Part shown: positions 17,901 through 25,881 of the stretch, one piece after another
How positions within the stretch are numbered: the first letter of the stretch is position 1
How the letters are laid out: the number at the start of each line of letters is the position of its first letter
IMG/VR virus record: IMGVR_UViG_3300024264_002174
Coordinates: 1 to 54,011 of that record
DNA: 54,011 bases
Reading direction: 5' to 3' (one strand)
Source: a virus
Made by a program: the position numbers and the translations under genes
The notes under the pieces: model-generated
The model's database searches: none
What the model was told of the DNA's origin: nothing
The model's input: the letters and a program-made list of their open reading frames with translations, nothing else

Positions 17901-18357
17901 CTTTTTCAGTATCTAGAATTTGATCCTGAGTCTTTTTTTGTTCTAATAGTTGTATACTTAGATTTTCGGCAGCTTTTAATACTTTATCACTTCCTTTAGT
18001 AATCGAATTACTAGTCAGAGAAGCGATTTCAGTAAGTAGAGCAGATCTAGTTCTAGTCTGATTTATTATCTCTCTTTCTATCTTATTTGTGTTACCTAAT
18101 TCAACTGCGTTTTGTTGAACATTCCTAACAACTTCGTTACCTAAGTTTCTTATGGATTTATCTTGGTCAGATAGTTTCTGCTTTACACCTAATTGATCTC
18201 TAAGTTCAGCATTTAACTGTCTGGTAAAGTCTAGGTTTCTAGCATTATCTGCTGCTGCTTTATCAGAATATTGGTTACCTTTTGACTGAAGATTGTTGGT
18301 TTCTTTCTTCGCCTTATTAAGATCCTGTTGATTTTTAAGTTCGTCGTTTGTAGCCAC
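14974..18357 (-). CDS. Tape measure-like tail protein
   Basis: The 1127-aa protein has an N-terminal helical/coiled-coil third (residues 1-330, many Gln/Lys/Glu heptads), a central helical region, and long Ala/Gly-rich hydrophobic stretches near residues 620-680, 880-945 and 985-1030. This is the architecture of tail tape measure proteins, which fill the tail tube and set its length. It is about twice the length of T4 gp29 (590 aa), predicting a longer tail or a different architecture. It starts with GTG, because TAA is the codon just before. The order gp26-like, gp51-like, tape measure follows the T4 order 26-51-27-28-29 in part. Confidence 0.8.
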   Translation of the reverse strand: MATNDELKNQQDLNKAKKETNNLQSKGNQYSDKAAADNARNLDFTRQLNAELRDQLGVKQKLSDQDKSIRNLGNEVVRNVQQNAVELGNTNKIEREIINQTRTRSALLTEIASLTSNSITKGSDKVLKAAENLSIQLLEQKKTQDQILDTEKEIADYSDSENEQAQKILKKANERLKGLNTSSAKIEGRIARLKKENSLLGSLTDAEIDRLGTVKTMLRVQDDKIAALQEEEGIQARINEKLGVTGAIVEGVGGIMQRLGMRSGIFDDAMKSAKSTMDDMAEKSTRLVEITNEYGKKVKVTEQNFTKTQIAIEGAIKLSEGFRQALFDPLTITLAILDAFLSVDQAASDLQQKIGVNTSEFVAQNDSLATSVQQMELMSDLADKTGRNVDTIFTSKQIGEAAELQNLLGLSADQAGELAIIAQEAGRSVGDTADNVFEQVDAFNKVNKTAISGNAVLKDIGDASFDIKASFLAFPDGIAEAATAAKRLGMNLDDVNNIADSLMDFESSIEAELEAQLLTGKQINMAKAREFALSNDLAGLSNEIFKNSVEVAEYGKLNRIQQQALAKSMGVSTEQLAKMAYQRGLDTNMSEEQLKAATNLERADYQRMAAQEQMSTALAKLTQAFAPLLDVVGSLATAVTPFITAVSSAVGFVMALPLGIGKVTIGLLAAAAAMGKFNMISLMGGKSMKQLLAIQKAYTAETKIAASTGMLDQRMKAVRDMKNLTFLQTAALKAHTAAQATLNNVMKLGGNLIKGIMIPVNYALNAAMSAGAVIIRGILIPVNIALNKVRAAGNFVIGASVAAYNALKTSKAADIAMTVKDSVVNTYNNVVKKAGLALTKLQLLLGDTWLGQQAVKLAAWAAQKTAIGADIAIKLLGIKTTGIFNATAAATGPAAASAGGGLAAFGAGLGAFGAAATPAIPIILAIGAALLMASPAIYAFGLAIKAAFDGIANIVTAVGGAISMMLDKITLEKAIAMGVMGLSFISLAGGLTVLSASIFTALPAIGMLGAIALMGPGLLNAGNGMEKMAAGVAKLSEALKTLEIDKLDNLQDFTVKAAVAGVAASGVGAIGEMITSLAGDSGEGENQELLARVDRLISAVEQDRVTKVYMNGNQMSMQMTQENPRQG

Positions 18358-18370
18358 TTAGAATAGTTTA

Positions 18371-18380
18371 TTATAAATAG
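18371..18380 (-). promoter_or_regulatory. Putative late promoter motif CTATTTATAA
   Basis: The minus strand reads CTATTTATAATAAAC just after a hairpin and 13 nt before the GTG start of the tape measure gene. It is the same motif class as at the other tail genes. Confidence 0.45.
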
Positions 18381-18381
18381 G

Positions 18382-18405
18382 AAAGGCCCTTACTTCTGGG
18401 CCTTT
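18382..18405 (-). terminator. Hairpin overlapping the gp51-like stop codon
   Basis: A perfect 8-bp inverted repeat, AAAGGCCC / GGGCCTTT, encloses an 8-nt loop that contains the stop codon of the gp51-like frame. The U-tract after the stem is short (TTT-CC-TATTT), so termination may be partial. Promoter-like CTATTTATAA follows directly. Confidence 0.5.
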
Positions 18406-18677
18406 GCTGTATAGTCTGCACTTCTTATTGCAGGTCCTTTCGGAGCACTACCTTTTAAAGTAGATTTACCTGAAGCTTTTTTAGCTGCTTCTGCTTCTTT
18501 TTCGTAGAAATCGTTTATTTTTCTAAAAGTAAACTGCCTTAACCATACTGGCATGTTATAAATAGTATGGAAATCATAGCCTCCTTTACCGTGAAAGACT
18601 ATTTCATGTATTTGAGAAAATAAATTTACTTTATATTGCGAAGTCAGGCCAAAGAAAGGTAACTCCCAACGGGATGT
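18390..18677 (-). CDS. gp51-like/tail assembly frame without start codon (possible +1 frameshift product)
   Basis: This open frame of 95 codons lies between the gp26-like gene and the tape measure gene. It runs from just after a TAG (18678-18680) to TAA at 18390-18392. Translation gives a plausible protein: SQYKVNLFSQIHEIVFHGKG, then YDFHTIYNMPVWLRQFTF, then a Lys/Ala-rich tail. It has no in-frame ATG, GTG or TTG until an internal ATG that would leave only about 55 codons. The upstream gp26-like gene overlaps it in the 0 frame until 18631, and a TTT-CTT-TGG sequence (18649-18657) would allow tRNA-Phe to slip +1. The product may be a fusion extension, as in tail-assembly chaperones, or a gp51 remnant with a non-standard start. 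T4 gp51 is longer (249 aa). Confidence 0.5.
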   Translation of the reverse strand, partial: TSRWELPFFGLTSQYKVNLFSQIHEIVFHGKGGYDFHTIYNMPVWLRQFTFRKINDFYEKEAEAAKKASGKSTLKGSAPKGPAIRSADYTAKAQK

Positions 18678-19374
18678 CTACCCCCTCCTCTGGGCCATCT
18701 TCTGGATAGAATTTTAAATCCACATCTGGCTGTATACCGGATAAGTGTTTTCTAAATGCTCTTGAATCTCTAGCTAAGAATTGATCATCTACGAAATCTC
18801 TTATGAATTTAGTATCACCATTACCGTCTACGGCAATAATCATATGTTTTAATCTAGTAGAAAGCTCAGGTGAAGCATCTTTAGTAATTTTTTTTACTCC
18901 TTTTACTTCCTGTTCTACTTTAAGTTCATCCCCGTGAGAGAGAAGCTTATACGTTAGTTCGTTCTTTGTTGTAGGAAGAGTATATTTAAACTCATTTTTA
19001 CCTTTAGATACAAGTTTTTCATCAAAAGGCTTATTTTCTATTTGGGTTAAATCTACTTTGATCTTTTCGCCTTGATATGTGAATTCATAATCAGCTCCGT
19101 AACCTAGAATTCTTGCTGCTACTAAAATAGCATTTTTATCTCCTACTAATAATTCATTATAATTAATTTTTTTGTCAACTATTAATGATTTTAGTAGTTT
19201 ATCAATAACTATTCCTTTCTGAATATAGTTTTGATTAGTTAGAATATCTTCTTCTTTTGCTGTCATATACTTCATCTCTATAGTTCCAGAGGAGAGTATT
19301 GAATCTTCAGGGTAAAGAAGCCCTTTCGATGGTAAATCAACGATTTCTGTAGGGAATTTTTGTTCTGTGCTCAT
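18631..19374 (-). CDS. gp26: Baseplate hub/assembly protein, T4 gp26-like
   Basis: The 247-aa protein shows the T4_baseplate (gp26) type N-terminus: FPTEIVDLPSKGLLYPED, then IEMKYMTAKEEDILTNQNYI. Residues 60-110 hold a conserved-looking LLVGDKNAILVAARILGYG segment. The C-terminus reads VTFLWPDFAI. T4 gp26 is 208 aa. The family acts in hub or tape-measure assembly. Its place between tube gene 19 and the tape measure gene is where tail-assembly chaperones are usually found. The last 47 bp overlap an open +1 frame (see the gp51-like entry). Confidence 0.75.
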   Translation of the reverse strand: MSTEQKFPTEIVDLPSKGLLYPEDSILSSGTIEMKYMTAKEEDILTNQNYIQKGIVIDKLLKSLIVDKKINYNELLVGDKNAILVAARILGYGADYEFTYQGEKIKVDLTQIENKPFDEKLVSKGKNEFKYTLPTTKNELTYKLLSHGDELKVEQEVKGVKKITKDASPELSTRLKHMIIAVDGNGDTKFIRDFVDDQFLARDSRAFRKHLSGIQPDVDLKFYPEDGPEEGVDIPLGVTFLWPDFAI

Positions 19375-19399
19375 AAATTTTATTAGTTATAACTAGTCT

Positions 19400-19411
19400 T
19401 ATATAAATATA
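19400..19411 (-). promoter_or_regulatory. Putative late promoter motif TATATTTATATA
   Basis: The minus strand reads CTTATATTTATATAAG, 26 nt before the ATG of the gp26-like gene and after the terminator that ends the tube gene. Confidence 0.5.
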
Positions 19412-19445
19412 AGAATAAAAAAAACTTTTACCAACTATAATAAAA

Positions 19446-19473
19446 TAAAAAACCCGACATAAAGCCGGGTCTT
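19446..19473 (-). terminator. Rho-independent terminator after tail tube gene
   Basis: On the minus strand ACCCGGC-TTTAT-GTCGGGT is followed by TTTTTTATTTTA. One stem pair is G-U in minus-strand RNA but would be an A-C mismatch in plus-strand RNA, which indicates that the minus strand is the transcribed direction. Confidence 0.9.
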
Positions 19474-19491
19474 AAATATATTTGGCATGTA

Positions 19492-19977
19492 TTAGTAGTT
19501 AAGTACGCAGTAATCCATATCTACTGTTATGGATAATTCTGCTACTTCAGAGTTACTCCAATCGAAGTCTCCTTGGGACATTGATGTTATAAATGCTCCT
19601 TTAATTACCCATTCAGAAACGATGTCTCCTACTGGGCCTAGTACGTTTAATGTTAGATCTTTCTTATAGAAGTCTGAATAACCAGCTCTACCGGTTACTG
19701 ATTCGTATGATAGACGAGCCCAGTCCATTACTTTTTGAGCTCCAGAAGGTGTAATTGGATCATATAATGTCATATCCATTGTACCCCATTCTCTTTTTCC
19801 ACGAATCTTTCTATAAGTGTTAATATGATCGAGTTTTATTGATTCATCCTCGAACGAGGGAGCAGAAACTTGCTTAATCATGAAAGATGGTATTGCATCG
19901 ATATACATGATAAATCTATTCTGTACCTTTGGTTCAAAGGCCTGAAACATTACTTCAGAAGGTGATAATACTGCCAT
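19492..19977 (-). CDS. gp19: Tail tube protein, T4 gp19-like
   Basis: The 161-aa protein is almost exactly the length of T4 gp19 (163 aa). It shows the myophage tube signature: NRFIMYIDAIPSFMIKQVSAP near the N-terminus, then WGTMDMTLYDPITPSGAQKV and a C-terminal beta segment ending DMDYCVLNY. It polymerises to form the inner tail tube under the sheath. The next gene upstream is the sheath gene, and a strong terminator follows its stop. Confidence 0.92.
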   Translation of the reverse strand: MAVLSPSEVMFQAFEPKVQNRFIMYIDAIPSFMIKQVSAPSFEDESIKLDHINTYRKIRGKREWGTMDMTLYDPITPSGAQKVMDWARLSYESVTGRAGYSDFYKKDLTLNVLGPVGDIVSEWVIKGAFITSMSQGDFDWSNSEVAELSITVDMDYCVLNY

Positions 19978-19991
19978 GTTTGTTTTATTTT

Positions 19992-20003
19992 AATATAAAT
20001 ATC
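19992..20003 (-). promoter_or_regulatory. Putative late promoter motif GATATTTATATT
   Basis: The minus strand reads AGATATTTATATTAAAATAAAACA, ending about 15 nt before the ATG of the tube gene. It lies in the 37-bp gap after the sheath gene. Confidence 0.5.
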
Positions 20004-20014
20004 TACTTTTTAAA

Positions 20015-21769
20015 TTAAGCCGTAAATGTTGCTCCAGTAGGCTCGATTGTAAAGTCAAGAACTATGAATTCAACTGTCTTAGCTGGTTGAATAAATATCT
20101 GACCGATCAATTGATTTCTGTCGATTACGTCGGCTGTATTGTTTGACTCGTCCATTACAATTCTAAAAGCGTAAAGTCCTTGTCTTTGTACTACTGATTC
20201 TAGGAACGGATTAACTTGTGATAAGAAATTGTTTCTAGTATTAATAGTATTTTGTTCAAATACTAAAGTTCTTGATACATCGTTCACAAACTTCTTAAGT
20301 TCTATTAAGAGACGTCTTACATTTACTCTATCAAGTGCTGATTTCTTTTTCTGTAAGGTCTTCTGACCGAATACTGAAATACCAGCTCCTGGGAATGTAG
20401 CAATTGGGTTAACATTTGCATTATATAGAGTATCTCTTTGAGTTCTAGTTAATTTTCTTTCTGCTTGAATTACGTCTGAAATTCCTCCTCTAGTTAAACC
20501 TGCTGGTGCAAACCATGGTGCTGCTGCATTGTCTGTGAATGCATATACTCCTGGGATTACTACTGATGCAGGAATCCATACATTTTTACCTGTAGAAGAT
20601 TGAGTCTGCAACCAAGGCCAGTAGGTTGCTGTAAATGAACTATTTACTGTACTAGCTGCTGCTGTTACGTTAGATACTGTAGCTCCGTACTGCTCAAGAT
20701 CTATTACTGCTATAGTGTCTCCTCTAGTTTCTGCTAAAGAGATAATTGAATCTAATTGTGTTTTATGTGTACCGAAGTCATATATAAGACCTGGTGCTGA
20801 TATAATATTGAAAGCATACTCGTCTTTATTACCTAGTAGAGAAATACTATCTACGTAGTTAGCTCCTACTAATCCCTGAGTATCTGTATTTGTAATATCA
20901 CCAAAGTATTTATCTCCAGCATTTCCATTAGTTCCTGTTGCTCCGTGGAATGAACCAGACTGTGCAACTGGAAGAGATCCTGAATAAGATATGTTACTGT
21001 TGTCACTACCTACTGTTAAACCATCAGTTCCAACATAATTTAATGTTTGGTTATTAACTGCTGATATTCTTACGAAGTTAGACTGGTTAACAAATTCTCC
21101 AGTAGTTTGGATATAAACGTTTCCGTCTCCGTCTGTAGTCTTAGATTTAGTTTGGTTACCTACAACTCTTTCTATATAGTTTCCTGAGTTAGGATCTAAA
21201 GATAAGTCGTTGAAAGTTTCTAGTATTACTTTATTTTTAGCGCTATCATCTCCTCTTCGTACTGTTAGAGTAAAAGTTCCTGTACCATTTTGTATGTTGG
21301 AAACTTCATATCTTAAGTTATCAGCTGATCCAGATTTAAGTGATCCATCACTATTTTCTGATCCAGCATCGCTTGCTCCAGTAGAGTTATTAAAGATTGC
21401 TCCTTTACCGATTGTCTCTAAAGTAAATGGATTATTAAGCGAACCTGTTGCTGCTGTAATATCGGTACTAGAAGCTACTGAGTAAGATCCAGAAGCTACT
21501 CTAGTAACTAATACTGATCCTCCTCCTTGATTGAAGTAAGATTTTACTGCAAGAGACGTTAGGTACTCTTGTTTTGTCGAACCAGATTCGAAAGTAACTC
21601 CGAATATACGTTGATATTGCCCGTATGAGGTAACCAGTGTTGGATCCTCAACTGGTCCTTTTACAGTAGGACCTAGGATAGCTGCACCAGCTTCTACGGC
21701 TGCTGGAGCGATAAAGGAAATATCATTTTCTCTGGTTAATACACCTGGGGAGATTAATGTTTCTGCCAT
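20015..21769 (-). CDS. gp18: Contractile tail sheath protein, T4 gp18-like
   Basis: The 584-aa protein begins ETLISPGVLTRENDISFI and continues GAAILGPTVKGPVEDPTLVTSYG, the standard sheath N-terminus (T4 gp18 is 659 aa). The C-terminal third (DVSRTLVFEQNTINTRNNF, then VVQRQGLYAFRIVMDE and a final FIVLDFTIEPTGATF) is the conserved sheath core. The middle (residues 90-330) is a variable outer domain. It is followed by the tube gene 37 bp downstream. Confidence 0.95.
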   Translation of the reverse strand: MAETLISPGVLTRENDISFIAPAAVEAGAAILGPTVKGPVEDPTLVTSYGQYQRIFGVTFESGSTKQEYLTSLAVKSYFNQGGGSVLVTRVASGSYSVASSTDITAATGSLNNPFTLETIGKGAIFNNSTGASDAGSENSDGSLKSGSADNLRYEVSNIQNGTGTFTLTVRRGDDSAKNKVILETFNDLSLDPNSGNYIERVVGNQTKSKTTDGDGNVYIQTTGEFVNQSNFVRISAVNNQTLNYVGTDGLTVGSDNSNISYSGSLPVAQSGSFHGATGTNGNAGDKYFGDITNTDTQGLVGANYVDSISLLGNKDEYAFNIISAPGLIYDFGTHKTQLDSIISLAETRGDTIAVIDLEQYGATVSNVTAAASTVNSSFTATYWPWLQTQSSTGKNVWIPASVVIPGVYAFTDNAAAPWFAPAGLTRGGISDVIQAERKLTRTQRDTLYNANVNPIATFPGAGISVFGQKTLQKKKSALDRVNVRRLLIELKKFVNDVSRTLVFEQNTINTRNNFLSQVNPFLESVVQRQGLYAFRIVMDESNNTADVIDRNQLIGQIFIQPAKTVEFIVLDFTIEPTGATFTA

Positions 21770-21796
21770 GTTCTGTCAATTAGATTATTTTGTACA

Positions 21797-21808
21797 TTAA
21801 TAAATATC
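21797..21808 (-). promoter_or_regulatory. Putative late promoter motif GATATTTATTAA
   Basis: The minus strand reads AAGATATTTATTAATG about 27 nt before the ATG of the sheath gene. It is one of two copies in the gap between the modification cassette and the sheath gene. Confidence 0.5.
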
Positions 21809-21849
21809 TTGATATATACGAAACCTATAAAGGTGAGTGTACGTATTCC

Positions 21850-21860
21850 TATATAAATAG
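21850..21860 (-). promoter_or_regulatory. Second promoter-like motif upstream of sheath gene
   Basis: The sequence CCTATTTATATAGG on the minus strand is a short palindrome containing the TATTTATAT core, 80 nt before the sheath ATG. It may be a second promoter or an operator-like site. Confidence 0.35.
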
Positions 21861-21880
21861 GTAAAAGAACTGGAGAAGTG

Positions 21881-22132
21881 CTATATAGGTTTAAAAACTC
21901 CCGATACTATGTCTACTGTGCCTCTACCGTACTTTTTTTCTAGACCTTTTGCAACTTCTAATTCTCTTGTTTTAAGCTTAAAATAATAATCTTCTGCTCT
22001 TTCTTTTCTTCCTTCGAGCTCTAATTCACTAATGCTAATCTTACCAAGTTCTTCGGTAATCATTCTACTGCTTTTATCTATACCTTTAAGTATTCCTATT
22101 TCTTCTTCAGAAAGTTTTAGTTCTCTATCCAT
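21881..22132 (-). CDS. Small coiled-coil protein closing the modification cassette
   Basis: The 83-aa protein is mostly charged helix (residues 1-65, rich in Glu, Lys and Leu) followed by a short conserved-looking tail, YGRGTVDIVSGVFKPI. It directly abuts the stop of the last radical SAM gene, so it is probably translated from the same mRNA. Function is unknown. A helical leader plus a short Gly-rich tail could fit an accessory or substrate peptide of the radical SAM enzymes, but a structural or assembly role is at least as likely. Confidence 0.6.
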   Translation of the reverse strand: MDRELKLSEEEIGILKGIDKSSRMITEELGKISISELELEGRKERAEDYYFKLKTRELEVAKGLEKKYGRGTVDIVSGVFKPI

Positions 22133-23347
22133 TTATATAACGTTTTTATTAATATAAGGTTTAAAAATATTACTCAACTCAGGAAAAGTCTTTTGAAACT
22201 CTTCTTTTCTATTTACATCTAAAAAATCATTAACTTTGAAAAACTTATCAAAAGATTCAATAGGAGCTGAATTTTTATTCATAAATTCTACTGTTGTATA
22301 CACTTGATCTTTAACTTCTTGTAAATCTATTGACTCTGCATAGCTCATTAATTTTTCAGTTATCTTACCTTTAAAATTATTAGGTATACATTTAACTGAG
22401 TAGTAAAGCGGCCAGCTAACTTGATTAAAGAATAGTGGCATGTTAGGAAAAGTTAAAGTAAAAAAGTCACTTACCTCTCCTAAATCTAGTATATTAAGAA
22501 CTGATACTGTAACGCATATGTCTAACCTGTAGTTAAGTTTATCTTTAGTAGCATCATTCCACTTATTCATATTTTTGAGTACTTCTACCCAGTTACCATG
22601 GTATCTTATGTAATTAAACTTATCTTCTATTCCATCTATACTAAAGCTAATAGTAGTATGTTTAAACTGGTCTAATATTTTTACGTATTCTTCACTAAAG
22701 ATAGAACCGTTAGTATTAAAATGAAGTCTTATATTTTTACTATATCCTAGTTCAATTAGCTCTTTGAGAAACTCCCATTGTTTCTTTACTAAGAAAGGTT
22801 CACCACCGTACATATCTATGGTTTCCAATGTTGGAGCTACTTCATAAACTGATTCCCAGAATAGACTGTCATCTTCATAACTCTTGTACATTTTCTTAAC
22901 ATACGAATTATACTCTTTATCAGTTTTGTCGTTGAATCTAAGTTTTTTATCTTCTTTATACCATTTTATGCTTGCTTCTATTCCGCACATACGGCATGCA
23001 AAGTTACAAGTATTACCTAAATTAAGTTCTAAGAATCTTACAGTATTAATTAATTTTTTTTCTCCAAAATTTCTAGTATCTCTTATTCTTTTACTTTCAA
23101 TACCTGCATCTTCTTCTTTCCAACATCTTGTACATTCAACTGGTCTTTCTCCTTTATTAAACTGTTTTCTTAAATCAGATAAAGTTTTATTTTTAAATAC
23201 GTCCGGTAGTGTGGTAGAATTAACGTTTACTTTTTTACCTTCTTCGTCTTTGTAATCTATATTAGGATCAAAGTAACAGCAAGGTTGAGTAGTACCGTAG
23301 TTAGTTACTCTAAGACCACTTTCAATATGTACACATCTTATACTCAT
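22133..23347 (-). CDS. Radical SAM protein 6, N-terminal twitch domain (CC type)
   Basis: The 404-aa radical SAM enzyme has the cluster motif CNFACRMC at C114/C118/C121 and the SAM-binding GGEP motif (MYGGEPFLV). Before the radical SAM core is an N-terminal twitch-like cysteine set: C5, C23-C24, C72 and C75, enough for an auxiliary 4Fe-4S cluster. The C-terminus has the family tail NRKEEFQKTFPELSNIF. Such enzymes start chemistry with a 5'-deoxyadenosyl radical, often on peptides or sugars. It overlaps the upstream radical SAM gene by 4 bp and is the last enzyme of six in a row. Confidence 0.88.
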   Translation of the reverse strand: MSIRCVHIESGLRVTNYGTTQPCCYFDPNIDYKDEEGKKVNVNSTTLPDVFKNKTLSDLRKQFNKGERPVECTRCWKEEDAGIESKRIRDTRNFGEKKLINTVRFLELNLGNTCNFACRMCGIEASIKWYKEDKKLRFNDKTDKEYNSYVKKMYKSYEDDSLFWESVYEVAPTLETIDMYGGEPFLVKKQWEFLKELIELGYSKNIRLHFNTNGSIFSEEYVKILDQFKHTTISFSIDGIEDKFNYIRYHGNWVEVLKNMNKWNDATKDKLNYRLDICVTVSVLNILDLGEVSDFFTLTFPNMPLFFNQVSWPLYYSVKCIPNNFKGKITEKLMSYAESIDLQEVKDQVYTTVEFMNKNSAPIESFDKFFKVNDFLDVNRKEEFQKTFPELSNIFKPYINKNVI

Positions 23348-24603
23348 ATTAATTTACCTTTTAATGCATTAAATAACTCAGGAAAATGATCGTTCATTTT
23401 CTCTCTTCTTAATTTATCTACAGCATTAGTAACTTTGAAAAATTTAGATATTTCATTATTATAAGGAGAGTTATAGTACCTGCCGTAAAAATCATGATAT
23501 AGTTCACTACTTAATTTACCTTTAATACTATCTATTTTTTGCTGTCTTATATTCTGTGGTATAACAGTAGCATTCTGGTATGCAGGAGCATGTACGTGAT
23601 TAGGTATGATTCTTGGTATTTGACCAGTACCGTCTAATTTATATAGCCCTTCTTTTACTAAGTATTGAGATAATTCTTCGCAATATAGGAAATTGTAAGC
23701 ACTTATAGTCTGAGTAATAGTATAATTAAAGTCAAATCTCTGTATAAATTTTTTAATATTGTCTATAGTTAACTTAAAATTACTCAGTTTTCTAATATAT
23801 GCATTTCTTTCCCATATATCGTCTAAGCTAAAACTTATATATACGTTATGAAAATTTTCTAATTTCTCTAAAACAGGTATAAGTTTTTCGAAATTGTAAT
23901 TACCGTTAGTTATGTAAAAAATATCTATACCTTTAGCAAGGTCATCTTCTACTAATCTTTCTAATAAGTAAAAATGCTTCTGTACTAAGAAAGGTTCTCC
24001 TCCACTTATGTGTAATTGACGTATATTAGGACTATTAGATATTAACTTATCATAAAATTGTTGGTCTTCCACCCAATCGTAGTTAGACCACTTACTATTT
24101 TTCACCTTATCAAAATTACTAGGTAGAGGTACCTTATCTTTTAATTTATAGTAATCATCTATCCATGAAGTAGATGACTCTGCATTACAGGAACGGCATT
24201 TTAAATTACAAAAGTTACCTAATCTTAATTCTATATTAGATAAGTCTACATCTATACTACCATCTGGTTTTGTTATTTCATCAAAGTCTACATCGAATAC
24301 TGAATCTCTAACTCGTTTTGATCTACCTCCTGATTCTTCTACTTCCCAACAGGTCTTACATGCTAGAGGTTTTTTTCCTTCAAGCATCTCTTTTCTAATA
24401 GTCTTATAACTATCAGAATTAATTATATCTTCCAGAGGGTCCGTAGCTACATTATGTATTCTAAACTCAGCATCTACTCCAGTAGTAGCTTGTGATCCAA
24501 TATAGTTATGATCAGATACACAGCATATAGAGCAGTTACCGTGGGGGTGTACACTTAAATGCTTCCATGGTAAATCACATATAAATCTTTCTTCTTTCAG
24601 CAT
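23344..24603 (-). CDS. Radical SAM protein 5, N-terminal twitch domain (CC type)
   Basis: The 419-aa paralogue has cluster motif CNLKCRSC at C132/C136/C139, GGEP in HISGGEPFLVQ, and N-terminal cysteines C9, C24, C27-C28, C82 and C85. The N-terminus PWKHLSVHPHGNCSICC has the 'P-W-x-H...P-x-G...CC' form typical of twitch-domain radical SAM proteins. It has one extra Cys (C24) relative to its neighbours. The C-terminal RREKMNDHFPELFNAL tail is shared with the other five. Its ATG overlaps the previous stop as TAATG, so the genes are translationally coupled. Confidence 0.88.
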   Translation of the reverse strand: MLKEERFICDLPWKHLSVHPHGNCSICCVSDHNYIGSQATTGVDAEFRIHNVATDPLEDIINSDSYKTIRKEMLEGKKPLACKTCWEVEESGGRSKRVRDSVFDVDFDEITKPDGSIDVDLSNIELRLGNFCNLKCRSCNAESSTSWIDDYYKLKDKVPLPSNFDKVKNSKWSNYDWVEDQQFYDKLISNSPNIRQLHISGGEPFLVQKHFYLLERLVEDDLAKGIDIFYITNGNYNFEKLIPVLEKLENFHNVYISFSLDDIWERNAYIRKLSNFKLTIDNIKKFIQRFDFNYTITQTISAYNFLYCEELSQYLVKEGLYKLDGTGQIPRIIPNHVHAPAYQNATVIPQNIRQQKIDSIKGKLSSELYHDFYGRYYNSPYNNEISKFFKVTNAVDKLRREKMNDHFPELFNALKGKLI

Positions 24604-25880
24604 TAAAGTTTACTTTTTCCTATACTGTTATACCATTCAGTATAATAGGGATATATTTCTAAAAAATTCTCATTACGACCTTTATCTATTTTATCCGTCA
24701 TAGATTTTAATTGAGCATATATTTTGTTAACATTATCTTCTGGGCTTTCATCCATAAACTTAAATATACTGTCATATTTTATTTTTAATTCTTCTTGCTC
24801 TCTTCCTTCAAATTTTTCTAAATGTTTACTATATAGGTATTTTACTTTATCTTTTAATTCAGTAGGTAGTATATTAATATTGTAATATAAAGGATTAGTT
24901 AAAATATTATTTAATTGAATATGAAATACATCTAATCCTAATTCTACCATTCTGTCAATAAATGTAGGTATATGGAATACGTTCATTATACTGGTAGTAC
25001 AACTAACGTGAAAGTTTAAACCTTCATCTATACATTTCTTTATATTAGCCTCTACTACAGGCCACTTTGTACCTTTTCTTTTATATTCAGCTACTTCGTT
25101 TATACCATCTATTGAAGCAAATATTGCCACATTATCATTATTTACTTTTCTAAAAGGTTCCCATATTTTTAGATTATCCCATTTTTTAAATTTTAAGTAA
25201 CCTAAATTTGTATTATACCTTATTCTAACGTCAGTATGACCAATCTCGATAAGCTTTTCCATAATATAATAATGCTCATCCATTATAAGAGGTTCTCCTC
25301 CGGCAAAATAAATTTCCTCTACGTCTTCTATAAACTTGTTAAGGTAGTATTGAATATCTTTTTTACTGTAATCATTTACATTTATTATAGCTTTAGGTAA
25401 ATTAGAACCCCCAAATATCTTTATTTCGTCTTCAAACCATTTAGAACTTAAATAAGAACCGCACATCCTACATTTAAAGTTACAGAGGTTAGAAAATCTA
25501 AAGTCCCAATAAAGAAGTTCAAACTTTTCATTAGTTCCGTCTGGTTTGGTATGCTCTATTATATTAGGTATATGATGTTTGTAATGTCTATTAGTAGAAG
25601 TTCTAGTACTATCTAATCCGTTCCTTTCCTGCTGGTAGCATTTTCTACAATTGTCATGCTTCTTACCTAATAGCATATCTTTGCGGATGTCTTTCATTCT
25701 AGCAACATTCCATAGTTCTTCTAGAGTGTTATCCTTCATATTACCTAACTCTTCTCTATAGTCAGTTAAACAGCAAGGATATACATTACCGTTAGGCCAA
25801 GTATTAAGGTGAATCCAAGGAAGGATACAGAATGTAGGGCTAATTTGATCCCCTGGAGCTAGTAGTTTAGTTTCTGACAT
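24603..25880 (-). CDS. Radical SAM protein 4, N-terminal twitch domain (CC type)
   Basis: The 425-aa paralogue has cluster motif CNFKCRMC at C133/C137/C140, GGEP in YFAGGEPLIMDE, and N-terminal cysteines C18, C36-C37, C78 and C81. The N-terminus reads FCILPWIHLNTWPNGNVYPC, the clearest example here of the twitch consensus. Its C-terminal motif is the most diverged of the set (NFLEIYPYYTEWY in place of FPEL..FY). It starts 1 bp after the stop of radical SAM 3 and is coupled to radical SAM 5 by a TAATG overlap. Confidence 0.88.
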   Translation of the reverse strand: MSETKLLAPGDQISPTFCILPWIHLNTWPNGNVYPCCLTDYREELGNMKDNTLEELWNVARMKDIRKDMLLGKKHDNCRKCYQQERNGLDSTRTSTNRHYKHHIPNIIEHTKPDGTNEKFELLYWDFRFSNLCNFKCRMCGSYLSSKWFEDEIKIFGGSNLPKAIINVNDYSKKDIQYYLNKFIEDVEEIYFAGGEPLIMDEHYYIMEKLIEIGHTDVRIRYNTNLGYLKFKKWDNLKIWEPFRKVNNDNVAIFASIDGINEVAEYKRKGTKWPVVEANIKKCIDEGLNFHVSCTTSIMNVFHIPTFIDRMVELGLDVFHIQLNNILTNPLYYNINILPTELKDKVKYLYSKHLEKFEGREQEELKIKYDSIFKFMDESPEDNVNKIYAQLKSMTDKIDKGRNENFLEIYPYYTEWYNSIGKSKL

Positions 25881-25881
25881 A

